Part shown: one piece after another, positions 1 through 10,680 of the stretch
How positions within the stretch are numbered: the stretch's first letter is position 1
Layout of the letters: the number at the start of each line of letters is the position of its first letter
Assembly (NCBI GenBank): GCA_944990035.1
Contig: CALYLX010000098.1
Coordinates: 930,001-994,000 of the forward strand
Source of the DNA: Clitopilus passeckerianus
Taxonomy: Eukaryota > Basidiomycota > Agaricomycetes > Agaricales > Entolomataceae
Direction of reading: 5' to 3'
DNA: 64,000 nt
The notes under the pieces: generated by a model
Told to the model about the DNA's origin: nothing
The model's input: only the letters and a program-made list of their open reading frames with translations
Databases searched by the model: none
Position numbers and translations under genes: made by a program

Positions 1-1425
1 GCAATGACAGTGTCAACAACCAGGGATTTGAGCTGATACCATGTGAGGTGATCAGGATCTGGAGCAGAAGTGTTTGAGCACTTTGCCAGTTCTTCTCTGA
101 GCTCGCTGACACCAAAGTCCCACCACTCGCGCAGAGGAGACTGAGGCACGTCGTCAAGCACAGAGGGGTCAACAGGGCGGTCAGATGCCGAGTTGTATGT
201 TGAATCAAGAGCAGCCCACAGCGACTCAAGGGAGTTGCAAGGTTCACCATTGTGGCGAATTGCTTCGTGTGTAGGGAGCTCGCGCTGTTTCGCCCAGCGC
301 ATAAGATCCCATGGACGCTTGTTGGTAGTAGCAATCGTCTGGATCCTACTATCAAAGAACTTGCGCTTGGCCACTTTCGTGGTCCTGTGGAACGCCCTGT
401 AATCAGCGACCGCCTTGGAAGCGCGACACTCTGACAGCCTCAGAGCACTCAGGATTCCACCAGGACTTTGACCTGGTGGAGATGCGGGCAGTCTTTGAGT
501 TGTTATCCCAAGACTGCTTAATAGCAGTTGCAATGGCGCCCGTGCAGCGTTCAATTGCTTCTGCTGTTGTGAGACCAGATGTGTCCAGTGCTCGCAAAGA
601 AGAGGACAGCTCCTTTAGAAACTCTTCCTCTTGCTCGCTGCCCCTTGGCAGAGTGACGCGCTCAGCGGCCAGCTGCACAGGCTGGATAGGGAGCGTGACG
701 GTCAGAGGAGCATGGTCAGAGGGTCCTTTCCACTCTGTGACCACGCTGTGTGAAGTCCCTGCAGTGCGACCCACAGGGAGAAAGAATAGATCAATGACTG
801 ACGGCCTAAGGCTGACAGCATGCGGGAAGTGAGTAGGAGTGCGTACTGGTAGTACGCTAGCCTCCAAACCCAGGTCAAGCGCAACATCGCATAGTTCAGT
901 TGCAACATGATTTGTAGAGTTGTAGTCTGGGTCCCAGACTGACGACTTGCAGTTGAAGTCCCCTGCCATGCAGAGCATGCTTGGGAGACGTGGGGCATTG
1001 TCACACAACCAGCGAATGGTAGTACCATCCCTGGGTCAGAGTAGACATTAGCGAAGTGTATTTGAGCACCAGCGCTCCCATACAGAGTTGTGACCACCAC
1101 ATCATTGTGGTTGGCGAGGTCGGTGCGAAATGCGGGCCGCATGCCTGCAAGACGCCTATGCACAAACGTCATAACGCGTGGGCGGTCAGTCTCAGATGCC
1201 GGACGTCTAAACATGACTAGCCAGTCTGGGTGAGTGGGAGCACCAATCACTGCCTCCCCGGGTTGGTAGTAGACACAGTGCGGCGTATGAGCCTCCAGGA
1301 GGCTCTTGCAACAGAAGCACGTCAAAATCGTTCTTACGCTCTTCCAGGAGAGATGACACTAGATCATGATTTCTATTCACATTCTGTGAGTAGAAGCGAA
1401 GCATAGATACATATTTGTGACGCAT
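1..1425 (-). pseudogene. LINE ORF2 fragment: AP-type endonuclease, frame-broken
   Basis: Reads on the minus strand from MRHKYVSML at 1425. It encodes the endonuclease/exonuclease/phosphatase (EEP) domain that nicks target DNA for target-primed reverse transcription. The motifs SQNVN, LLQEP, AGDFN and SDHAP are all present but spread over different frames (pieces at 1207-1425, 702-1325 and 403-1008). Breaks include a 4-nt loss near 1258, a 1-nt loss near 1028, a 1-nt loss near 1290 and a 2-nt loss near 429, judged against the intact copies at 5467-6975 and 10616-12124. The window starts just where those copies carry their RT deletion, so the state of RT here is unknown. Confidence 0.85.
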
Positions 1426-1433
1426 AAAGTAAT

Positions 1434-3430
1434 TTAAACGTGAGCAGTACGATCACCCAGAGCCGACTGAATCGGTCTCCTCCTGGGTGGTTGAACGTTA
1501 GCATAACTTTGCGGTGCTCTAGCAGAAAAGCGTACCGCATCGTTGACTTCATACCGGCGCTGGATCCAGCCAGCGTCAAATCGGTGACAAGAGAAGGCGC
1601 ACTTGGACGAATCCGCTGTGTGTGCCTTGCCGCAGTTGATGCACCTGGGTGCGTGGGGGCACGGTTCACCATCAGGAGTGGCAGGAACCGGGGGATTCGC
1701 ATCAGGCTTCTCCCAACAGCAGTGGGAGAGCTTGCGATGATTCTGCGTGTCATGGCCATAGCCACAGTGAGCGCAGGAGTTGTACTGCTGCCTACAAGAG
1801 GCAGTTGGGTGTCCCCAAGCCCAACAGCGCTGGCACTGAGGACGCCGGCGTGTACACTGGCAGGGAGATATTGCACAGGCGTCCTCCGATGGACACCTTC
1901 TTATTGGTGATGGACTTGAGGCGGTACCAGACCTAGAGTCCCAGAAGTCGAAGAAGACCATGCACATATCATGCGATGGGCTGGCGCGATGAATACGTGG
2001 CTTTCCAGCAAGCTGGAGCGACGACGTAGTGGTGTTCTGACGCAGGAGTGCTTCCATGGTGTCAGGAGTGACTGGAGTACTGCCCACTGCGCCAGAGAGT
2101 AGTAGGGCACACCAGTGATGCGGGCGTAGGAACGCGATGCAGGGACCTCTACATTCACGTTGACAATTGGCTGGCCACCCTCTGTAAGAGGATACCAAAC
2201 ACGCTGCACAGCGAGCCGGATAATGCCCAGGTCGCTGTGGGTGGGTGTGTCGCTGAAGTGGACAATGATAGCGTCACCCCTGCCTACTTCGGCATGAATG
2301 GTGTTGTTGCGAGAACCTCCAGCAGACAGCCGGAGGTTGAGAGTAGAAACAGCCTGCTCAGGCGGAATGGGGAGGCGCAGGGATGGCATCGCTGCCAGTG
2401 CCTCTGCGCACATAAATGAAGCATTGCCTGCGAGATGGGCCGCGCGTGGTGGATTTGAGCTTCTGCTTCTTCTTCAAAGGAGAGGGAGCAGAGGGAGGGG
2501 AGAGGACGCTGCCTTGCGCTTGTTGGCATTAGAATTGTCCTTGAGTTGCGCTACTTCATCCCAGGATAGTCCAGGAGATGACGGGCGAGTTCAGCAAGTT
2601 CTGCGCATTGGTGCGCAGACATGCCAACAGTAACCTCTGCAAAAGAGCGAGGGCGGCGTTTGCAGGCCGTCTGGGCGGCTGCGAGCGACAGAAGCGTAGG
2701 ACGCCTTGGGAGCGCGCTGACGCTGTTGCGGTTGCTGCTGCTGCTGCTGGGCGCATTAGCAGGCTTGGGCGCACGCACAGCATGCGGGTCGGGCAAACCG
2801 GCGCTGGAATTGCATCCAGTTACCCGCATGGATCCGCTCAGGCTGCGGTTGCGAAGGGCAGCACCTGTGGCAACACCTGGGGCAGGTCCAGGGACCCGGC
2901 TGCCAGATTGTTGAGATGTTGCTGTGGACTCCTGTCCCTCCACGAGAGCCGGAGATTTGTGACCAGTGGCAGTGTGTTCCGTGGGTCGGGAGGGTAACCT
3001 GGGTCCTGGCGCCTTGGGAGGCGCTGGAGGAGGTGGGGCGACTGCAGGAGCAGGGGAGGCCGGTGCTACACCATGCCCATCTGCTGCAGCAGTGGAGGGA
3101 GCGGATGCTGCGCTTGCAGCACCCTTGGGAGCAGCAGTGCGTGCAGGGCGCTGCTGGGGGGAAGGAGATGGCAGGAGAGCATCCAATGCGTCCCTAACAC
3201 GTCGAATTTGAGGGAGACACTCCTCATCCACACTGAGGTAGTCTGTGATATGAACAGATGCCGCGCGAGCAACTGTTGAGACAAGGCAGTCTGCAATGAG
3301 CTTCGCCTGAAGCTCATCTACAGCACTAGGTGGACAGTGGTCCATCCAACCTTGTATAGTGACAAGAGCATCGGTAAGGGCCTCTACATCATCCCTGACG
3401 GCCGCCTCTGTAGCCTGTAAAGACAGGGTA
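1434..3430 (-). pseudogene. LINE ORF1 (gag-like, CCHC knuckles), frame-broken and 5' truncated
   Basis: Gag-like RNA-binding ORF1 on the minus strand, 8 nt upstream of ORF2. Three Cys/His knuckles are visible near the C-terminus (CQRCWAWGHPTASC, CAHCGYGHD, CINCGKAHTADSSKC) in 1434-2198. The middle and N-terminal parts lie in other frames (1901-2413, 2551-3345). It has the same 41-bp deletion (near 2790) as the other left-side copies, plus many 1-nt homopolymer losses. The N-terminus is missing because the sequence stops at 3430 in the motif TACCCTGTC. Non-functional as written. Confidence 0.85.
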
Positions 3431-4296
3431 TTTTTTTTTTTTTTTTTTTGTTCAAAGCCCTACGCCCTAGGAGGGGGCGTCTGACAATTTATATTCCGGC
3501 GCCCGATCGCAGTCCGGTCGCAAGTACCTTAATACATGCATTGTATACTAACGTAAGTAAAGAACCGTGTTCGTCGAGTGAACTACACTGAATACGAGGT
3601 GCACCAAAGAGCAAGCTAGGGTGGCCCCCGAGGATAAATCTCTCAACGAGTATGGTAGCGCGCAACGCCCCGCAGAAGCGGCAAGAACCCTGGAGGCCAG
3701 GCTCGCCGCTATATGAAGGATGGAGCACTGACGCCTATGCATGGAAGACCATGCCAGACGCTTCAGCTTGTTCTTTGCGAACAAATTGGTGTGCCCCCGG
3801 TACCCAGACAAGATCGTCTGGGCGCGGGGGTGCAGTGGAGCCTGTTACAGGCATTTGTCGGCAATGGCCCCCCGCAGCGGGGAGGGCATCGCGGAGGCGT
3901 GTGGGGGCCTTGTCAGGTGGCCCACGTCGCCGTGTCTTCCTGGCTTTGGGAAACGGCGGTGGAGGCTGTTGCGAAGGAAACGCAAAAGTGGCAGGGTTGT
4001 TCTCAAGGAAGAACAAGAAGGACGACAGCTCCTGGCGCAAGCACTGGTTGGGCCGTCGATGGAAGTGCGCACACTGGTGAAGGATGTGTCCCCTCGTTTC
4101 CAGAATGCGCCAGTTGCATGCACACACTGTCTCCCCACCCAGGTTGAAGCGTGCGCGGAACTCGCCAATGGGTGCATGACCCAGGACTGCGTGCGTAAGG
4201 CGCGCGGTATGCGCATTGGAAGAACCAACGCGACGTAGCCAAGGTCCACCTTTAATGTGTGTGGGCCTTAGGGAGGCACCCTTGTGTGTAAGGCGC
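3431..4296 (-). mobile_element. LINE 3' fragment with ORF2 C-terminus and poly(A)
   Basis: Begins with 19 T (the poly(A) tail of a minus-strand insertion), then the family 3' UTR (GTTCAAAGCCCTACGCCC...), then the last ~190 codons of ORF2 (frame 3735-4296). This region follows RNase H and carries the zinc-finger signature CACNWRILETRGHILHQC. The fragment is 5'-truncated at 4296, where the poly-T of the next LINE begins. Typical of incomplete target-primed reverse transcription; no target duplication could be assigned because both flanks are other LINE copies. Confidence 0.88.
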
Positions 4297-4598
4297 TTTT
4301 TTTTTTTTTTTTTGATCAAAGCCCTACACCTCCGGAGGGGGCGTCTGACAATTTATATTCCGGCGCCCAATAGCAGTCCGGTCGCAAGTACCTTAATACA
4401 TGCATTGTATACTAACGTAAGTAAAGAACCGTGTTCGTCGAGTGAACTACACTGAATATGAGGTGCACCAAAGAGCAAGCTAGGGTGGCCCCCGAGGATA
4501 AATCTCTCAGCGAGTATGGTAGCGAGGAACACCCCGCAGAAGCAGCAAGAACCCTGGGGGCCAGGCTTGCCGCTATATGAAGGATGGAGCACTGACGC

Positions 4599-5531
4599 CT
4601 ATGCATGGAAAGCCATGCCAGACGCTTCGGCCTGTTTTCTGCGAACAAATTGGTGTGCACCCGGCACCCAGACAAAGTCGTCAGGGCGCAGAGGTGCAGT
4701 GGAGCCTGTTACAGGCATTCGTCGGCGGTGGCCCCCCATAGCAAGGAGGGCATCGCGGAGGTGTGTGGGGGCCTTGTCAGGCGGCCTACATCGCCGTGTC
4801 TTCCTGGCTTTGGGAAACGGCGGTGGGGGCTGTTGCGATGGGAACGCAAAAGTGGTAGGATTGTTCGCAAGAAAGAACAAGAAAGACGACAGCTCCCGGC
4901 GCAAGCGCTGGTTGGGCCGTCGTTGAAAGTGCGCGCACTGGTGAAGGATGTGTCCCCTCGTTTCCAGTATGCGCCAGTCGCATGCACACGCTGTCTCCCC
5001 ATCCAGGTTGAAGCGTGCACGGAATTCACCAATGGGTGCGTGACCCAAGACTGCACGTGCAAGGCGCGCAGTGTGCGTATTGGAAGAACCAACACGACGT
5101 AGCCAAGGCCCACCTTTGAGGTGAGTGGGCCTCAGGGAAGCACCTTTGTGCGTAAGGCGCAAGAAGTTGTTGCCAGAGTAAGAAGGCTGTTGCAGTAGAC
5201 AAGTCCACTCATGCAGCATTCTATCCACAGCGCGTTTCCGGGCATACCCAAGGGATGTCCGGGGTTTGTTACCAGCACTCACCCGCAAGCCAGTGGCCGC
5301 CAAGTGAGCACGGTGGTGAATGTCCCAATTGAGTCTTGAAGGGACATGGACAAAGTGGACGCGTCTGTCAGCGTTGCCCAAGAACCAAGCACGTAGTTTG
5401 GAGCAGATGGACAGCAAGTGTCCTTGCCCAGAGTGGAGAGACGGGTCCAAAGCCAGACGGATGGCTTTAGTCGAGTCTGAGAGCACAACTATCTTGAGGC
5501 AGTTGTTGCGCAGGACAGCCTTGCTTATAGA
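4599..5531 (-). pseudogene. LINE ORF2 remnant: RNase H end and C-terminal zinc finger
   Basis: About 310 codons. It starts in the RNase H domain (SISKAVLRNN, then VVLSDSTKAIRLAL with an RNase H aspartate) and continues through the ~300-aa C-terminal region with CACDWRILETRGHILHQC, the CCHC-type finger typical of RNase H-bearing LINEs. It ends at the motif EASGMAFHA. The open frame seen upstream (to 6098) is only a chance extension in the antisense frame of the endonuclease region, because the RT deletion joins RNase H and EEP out of frame. Not translatable from its own start. Confidence 0.85.
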
Positions 5532-6975
5532 CGAATTTGGTTGCAATGACAGTGTCAACAACCAGGGATTTGAGCTGATACCATGTGAGGTGATCAGGAT
5601 CTGGAGCAGAAGTGTTTGAGCACTTTGCCAGTTCTTCTCTGAGCTCGCTGACACCAAAGTCCCACCACTCGCGCAGAGGAGACTGAGGCACGTCGTCAAG
5701 CACAGAGGGGTCAACAGGGCGGTCAGATGCCGAGTTGTATGTTGAATCAAGAGCAGCCCACAGCGACTCAAGGGAGTTGCAAGGTTCACCATTGTGGCGA
5801 ATTGCTTCGTGTGTAGGGAGCTCGCGCTGTTTCGCCCAGCGCATAAGATCCCATGGACGCTTGTTGGTAGTAGCAATCGTCTGGATCCTACTATCAAAGA
5901 ACTTGCGCTTGGCCACTTTCGTGGTCCTGTGGAACGCCCTGTAATCAGCGACCGCCTTGGAAGCGCGATACACTCTGACAGCCTCAGAGCACTCAGGATT
6001 CCACCAGGACTTTGACCTGGTGGAGATGCGGGCAGTCTTTGAGTTGTTATCCCAAGACTGCTTAATAGCAGTTGCAATGGCGCCCGTGCAGCGTTCAATT
6101 GCTTCTGCTGTTGTGAGACCAGATGTGTCCAGTGCTCGCAAAGAAGAGGACAGCTCCTTTAGAAACTCTTCCTCTTGCTCGCTGCCCCTTGGCAGAGTGA
6201 CGCGCTCAGCGGCCAGCTGCACAGGCTGGATAGGGAGCGTGACGGTCAGAGGAGCATGGTCAGAGGGTCCTTTCCACTCTGTGACCACGCTGTGTGAAGT
6301 CCCTGCAGTGCGACCCACAGGGAGAAAGAATAGATCAATGACTGACGGCCTAAGGCTGACAGCATGCGGGAAGTGAGTAGGAGTGCGTACTGGTAGTACG
6401 CTAGCCTCCAAACCCAGGTCAAGCGCAACATCGCATAGTTCAGTTGCAACATGATTTGTAGAGTTGTAGTCTGGGTCCCAGACTGACGACTTGCAGTTGA
6501 AGTCCCCTGCCATGCAGAGCATGCTTGGGAGACGTGGGGCATTGTCACACAACCAGCGAATGGTAGTACCATCCCCTGGGTCAGAGTAGACATTAGCGAA
6601 GTGTATTTGAGCACCAGCGCTCCCATACAGAGTTGTGACCACCACATCATTGTGGTTGGCGAGGTCGGTGCGAAATGCGGGCCGCATGCCTGCAAGACGC
6701 CTATGCACAAACGTCATAACGCGTGGGCGGTCAGTCTCAGATGCCGGACGTCTAAACATGACTAGCCAGTCTGGGTGAGTGGGAGCACCAATCACTGCCT
6801 CCCCTTCCGGGTTGGTAGTAGACACAGTGCGGCGTATGAGCCTCCAGGGAGGCTCTTGCAACAGAAGCACGTCAAAATCGTTCTTACGCTCTTCCAGGAG
6901 AGATGACACTAGATCATGATTTCTATTCACATTCTGTGAGTAGAAGCGAAGCATAGATACATATTTGTGACGCAT
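5467..6975 (-). pseudogene. LINE ORF2 N-terminal part: EEP endonuclease, RT deleted
   Basis: Uninterrupted 502-codon frame starting with ATG 8 nt after the ORF1 stop. All expected EEP catalytic positions are visible: N15 (SQNVN), E41 (LLQEP), Y130 (NVYSDPG), D158/N160 (AGDFNCK), D214 (SVIDLFF) and S238-D239-H240 (PSDHAPL). It then continues into the RT N-terminal linker (REWWDFGVSELREELAKC, then DPDHLTWYQLK) and ends abruptly after DTVIATKFV, where a deletion fuses it out of frame to RNase H. In a full-length element this is the N-terminal part of a protein of well over 1,000 aa. The endonuclease module could still fold, but there is no reverse transcriptase. Confidence 0.88.
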
Positions 6976-6983
6976 AAAGTAAT

Positions 6984-8995
6984 TTAAACGTGAGCAGTAC
7001 GATCACCCAGAGCCGACTGAATCGGTCTCCTCCTGGGTGGTTGAACGTTAGCATAACTTTGCGGTGCTCTAGCAGAAAAGCGTACCGCATCGTTGACTTC
7101 ATACCGGCGCTGGATCCAGCCAGCGTCAAATCGGTGACAAGAGAAGGCGCACTTGGACGAATCCGCTGTGTGTGCCTTGCCGCAGTTGATGCACCTGGGT
7201 GCGTGGGGGCACGGTTCACCATCAGGAGTGGCAGGAACCGGGGGATTCGCATCAGGCTTCTCCCAACAGCAGTGGGAGAGCTTGCGATGATTCTGCGTGT
7301 CATGGCCATAGCCACAGTGAGCGCAGGAGTTGTACTGCTGCCTACAAGAGGCAGTTGGGTGTCCCCAAGCCCAACAGCGCTGGCACTGAGGGACGCCGGC
7401 GTGTACACTGGCAGGGGAGATATTGCACAGGCGTCCTCCGATGGACACCTTCTTATTGGTGATGGACTTGAGGGCGGTACCAGACCTAGAGTCCCAGAAG
7501 TCGAAGAAGACCATGCACATATCATGCGATGGGCTGGCGCGATGAATACGTGGCTTTCCAGCAAGCTGGAGCGACGACGTAGTGGTGTTCTGACGCAGGA
7601 GTGCTTCCATGGTGTCAGGAGTGACTGGAGTACTGCCCACTGCGCCAGAGGAGTAGTAGGGCACACCAGTGATGCGGGCGTAGGAACGCGATGCAGGGAC
7701 CTCTACATTCACGTTGACAATTGGCTGGCCACCCTCTGTAAGAGGATACCAAACACGCTGCACAGCGAGCCGGATAATGCCCAGGTCGCTGTGGGTGGGT
7801 GTGTCGCTGAAGTGGACAATGATAGCGTCACCCCTGCCTACTTCGGCATGAATGGTGTTGTTGCGAGAACCTCCAGCAGACAGCCGGAGGTTGAGAGTAG
7901 AAACAGCCTGCTCAGGCGGAATGGGGAGAGGCGCAGGGATGGCATCGCTGCCAGTGCCTCTGCGCACATAAATGAAGCATTGCCTGCGAGATGGGCCGCG
8001 CGTGGTGGATTTGAGCTTCTGCTTCTTCTTCAAAGGAGAGGGAGCAGAGGGGAGGGGAGAGGACGCTGCCTTGCGCTTGTTGGCATTAGAATTGTCCTTG
8101 AGTTGCGCTACTTCATCCCAGGATAGTCCAGGGAGATGACGGGCGAGTTCAGCAAGTTCTGCGCATTGGTGCGCAGACATGCCAACAGTAACCTCTGCAA
8201 AAGAGCGAGGGGCGGCGTTTGCAGGCCGTCTGGGCGGCTGCGAAGCGACAGAAGCGTAGGACGCCTTGGGAGCGCGCTGACGCTGTTGCGGTTGCTGCTG
8301 CTGCTGCTGGGGCGCATTAGCAGGCTTGGGCGCACGCACAGCATGCGGGTCGGGCAAACCGGCGCTGGAATTGCATCCAGTTACCCGCATGGATCCGCTC
8401 AGGCTGCGGTTGCGAAGGGGCAGCACCTGTGGCAACACCTGGGGCAGGTCCAGGGACCCGGCTGCCAGATTGTTGAGATGTTGCTGTGGACTCCTGTCCC
8501 TCCATGAGAGCCGGAGATTTGTGACCAGTGGCAGTGTGTTCCGTGGGTCGGGGAGGGGTAACCTGGGTCCTGGCGCCTTGGGAGGCGCTGGAGGAGGTGG
8601 GGGCGACTGCAGGAGCAGGGGAGGCCGGTGCTACACCATGCCCATCTGCTGCAGCAGTGGAGGGAGCGGATGCTGCGCTTGCAGCACCCTTGGGAGCAGC
8701 AGTGCGTGCAGGGCGCTGCTGGGGGGAAGGAGATGGCAGGAGAGCATCCAATGCGTCCCTAACACGTCGAATTTGAGGGAGACACTCCTCATCCACACTG
8801 AGGTAGTCTGTGATATGAACAGATGCCGCGCGAGCAACTGTTGAGACAAGGCAGTCTGCAATGAGCTTCGCCTGAAGCTCATCTACAGCACTAGGTGGAC
8901 AGTGGTCCATCCAACCTTGTATAGTGACAAGAGCATCGGTAAGGGCCTCTACATCATCCCTGACGGCCGCCTCTGTAGCCTGTAAAGACAGGGTA
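6984..8995 (-). pseudogene. LINE ORF1, split by a 41-bp deletion and 5' truncated
   Basis: Gag-like protein of LINE copy B. The C-terminal half is an open 484-codon frame (6984-8438). It contains a glutamine run (PQQQQQQPQQRQ), a lysine-rich KKKQKLK stretch (possible nuclear localisation), a central folded segment (VSTLNLRLSAGGSRNN... to MVFFDFWDSRSG) and three Cys/His knuckles at the C-terminus. The N-terminal half (proline/alanine-rich, 8317-8995) is in another frame because 41 bp are missing near 8353 compared with the copy at 16230-16280. The start is lost at 8995. It ends with TAA 8 nt before the ORF2 ATG. Confidence 0.87.
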
Positions 8996-9968
8996 TTTTT
9001 TTTTTTTTTTTTTTGTTCAAAGCCCTACGCCCTAGGAGGGGGCGTCTGACAATTTATATTCCGGCGCCCGATCGCAGTCCGGTCGCAAGTACCTTAATAC
9101 ATGCATTGTATACTAACGTAAGTAAAGAACCGTGTTCGTCGAGTGAACTACACTGAATACGAGGTGCACCAAAGAGCAAGCTAGGGTGGCCCCCGAGGAT
9201 AAATCTCTCAACGAGTATGGTAGCGCGCAACGCCCCGCAGAAGCGGCAAGAACCCTGGAGGCCAGGCTCGCCGCTATATGAAGGATGGAGCACTGACGCC
9301 TATGCATGGAAGACCATGCCAGACGCTTCAGCTTGTTCTCTGCGAACAAATTGGTGTGCACCCGGCACCCAGACAAGGTCGTCAGGGCGCGGCGGTGCAG
9401 TGGAGCCTGTTACAGGCATTCGTTGGCAGTGGCCTCCGACAGCGGGAGGGGCACTGCGAACGCGCGTGGAGGCCTTATCAGGCGGACCACGTCGCCGTGT
9501 CTTCCTGGCTTTGGGAAACGGCGGTGGGGGCTGTTGCGATGGGAACGCAAAAGTGGTAGGATTGTTCGCAAGAAAGAACAAGAAAGACGACAGCTCCCGG
9601 CGCAAGCGCTGGTTGGGCCGTCGTTGAAAGTGCGCGCACTGGTGAAGGATGTGTCCCCTCGTTTCCAGTATGCGCCAGTCGCATGCACACGCTGTCTCCC
9701 CATCCAGGTTGAAGCGTGCACGGAATTCACCAATGGGTGCGTGACCCAAGACTGCGCGTGCAAGGCGCGCAGTGTGCGTATTGGAAGAACCAACACGACG
9801 TAGCCAAGGCCCACCTTTGAGGTGAGTGGGCCTCAGGGAAGCACCTTTGTGCGTAAGGCGCAAGAAGTTGTTGCCAGAGTAAGAAGGCTGTTGCAGTAGA
9901 CAAGTCCACTCATGCAGCATTCTATCCACAGCGCGTTTCCGGGCATACCCAAGGGATGTCCGGGGTTT
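8996..9968 (-). mobile_element. LINE 3' fragment C with ORF2 C-terminus and poly(A)
   Basis: Minus-strand LINE end: 19 T at 8996-9014, the family 3' UTR, then the ORF2 C-terminus (frame 9300-9966, up to NKPRTSLGYARKRAVDRML). The fragment stops at 9968, where it is joined head-to-head with a plus-strand LINE 5' end (9969-10262). Sequence variants in 9217-9480 differ from copy B, whereas 9500-9968 match it, suggesting a recombinant or converted copy. The poly-T/TACCCTG junction at 8995/8996 recurs at 3430/3431 and, inverted, at 15587/15588. Confidence 0.87.
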
Positions 9969-10262
9969 GTCATCCCTTTTGATCTGTTACCACCAACATC
10001 ACAGCCACAACAGCGACGCAAATTTGCCCTCCAGCAGCTTGTACACCGCTTTATTCTCCAGTATATCCGCCTGTCTGCGCTATGAGTAGTGCAGGAGGCA
10101 GCAAGAAGACTCCCCGGCCGCCGGATCCAACTCCAACGCCATCCACACCTCAGAAGGGCCATGGTCGTGACTATGGCGCATTTGATGGTGAAGAAACACC
10201 CCAGGGCCCCTCTGGCGCTCGGAACAAGCGTCCCACTCCAGCAATGGAGGAGGACGATGATC
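9969..10262 (+). mobile_element. Inverted LINE 5' end: 5' UTR and first 61 codons of ORF1
   Basis: Plus-strand piece with the family 5' UTR (starting around TTTTGATCTGTTACC) and the ORF1 start ATG at 10082 (MSSAGGSKKTPRPPDPT), open to the junction at 10262 (EEDDD). It is the exact reverse complement of the 5' end of copy D at 14332-14613. Copy D is therefore flanked by inverted copies of its own 5' end. Beyond 10262 the sequence switches to the minus-strand ORF2 C-terminus. Confidence 0.85.
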
Positions 10263-10680
10263 CTTTGAGGTGAGTGGGCCTCAGGGAAGCACCTTTGTGC
10301 GTAAGGCGCAAGAAGTTGTTGCCAGAGTAAGAAGGCTGTTGCAGTAGACAAGTCCACTCATGCAGCATTCTATCCACAGCGCGTTTCCGGGCATACCCAA
10401 GGGATGTCCGGGGTTTGTTACCAGCACTCACCCGCAAGCCAGTGGCCGCCAAGTGAGCACGGTGGTGAATGTCCCAATTGAGTCTTGAAGGGACATGGAC
10501 AAAGTGGACGCGTCTGTCAGCGTTGCCCAAGAACCAAGCACGTAGTTTGGAGCAGATGGACAGCAAGTGTCCTTGCCCAGAGTGGAGAGACGGGTCCAAA
10601 GCCAGACGGATGGCTTTAGTCGAGTCTGAGAGCACAACTATCTTGAGGCAGTTGTTGCGCAGGACAGCCTTGCTTATAGA
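10263..10680 (-). pseudogene. LINE ORF2 remnant: RNase H and part of the C-terminal region
   Basis: About 139 codons from the RNase H segment (SISKAVLRNN, VVLSDSTKAIRLAL) to the motif RPTHLKG, where the sequence runs into the inverted 5'-end piece. The frame stays open into the antisense of ORF1 and creates a chimeric tail (SSSSSIAGVGR). The RNase H start is fused out of frame to the endonuclease ORF by the RT deletion. Confidence 0.8.

Larger units (their letters stand above)
1..3430 (-). mobile_element. LINE (Tad1/I-like), copy 1, truncated at window edge
   Basis: Minus-strand LINE copy that is nearly identical to 5543-8995. It starts at the window edge in the first part of the RT-proximal region and ends at 3430 inside ORF1, where the poly-T (3' end) of the next LINE abuts it. 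Compared with the two later copies it lacks many single bases, nearly all in short homopolymers (for example CCCC to CCC near 1030, GGG to GG near 1290 and 1840), so its frames are chopped. The pattern looks like residual long-read consensus error at least as much as natural decay. Confidence 0.9.
4297..8995 (-). mobile_element. LINE copy B, internally deleted (no RT domain)
   Basis: Minus-strand element of 4.7 kb. From its 3' end (17 T at 4297-4313) it holds the 3' UTR, the ORF2 C-terminus and RNase H, an abrupt junction near 5531, the EEP part of ORF2, then ORF1, and it is truncated at 8995. The whole RT region found in the plus-strand copy (between about 17.66 kb and 21.48 kb, less the two insertions there) is missing. 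5114-8995 is repeated almost without change at 10263-14144 (spacing exactly 5149 bp). The element cannot move by itself; it could only have been copied in trans or by segmental duplication. Confidence 0.9.

Noticed and set aside
6990..8126. 378-codon open frame on the plus strand (also at 12139-13275)
   Set aside because: It is the antisense of the LINE ORF1 C-terminal half. The codon pattern, knuckles and homology between copies are all on the minus strand.
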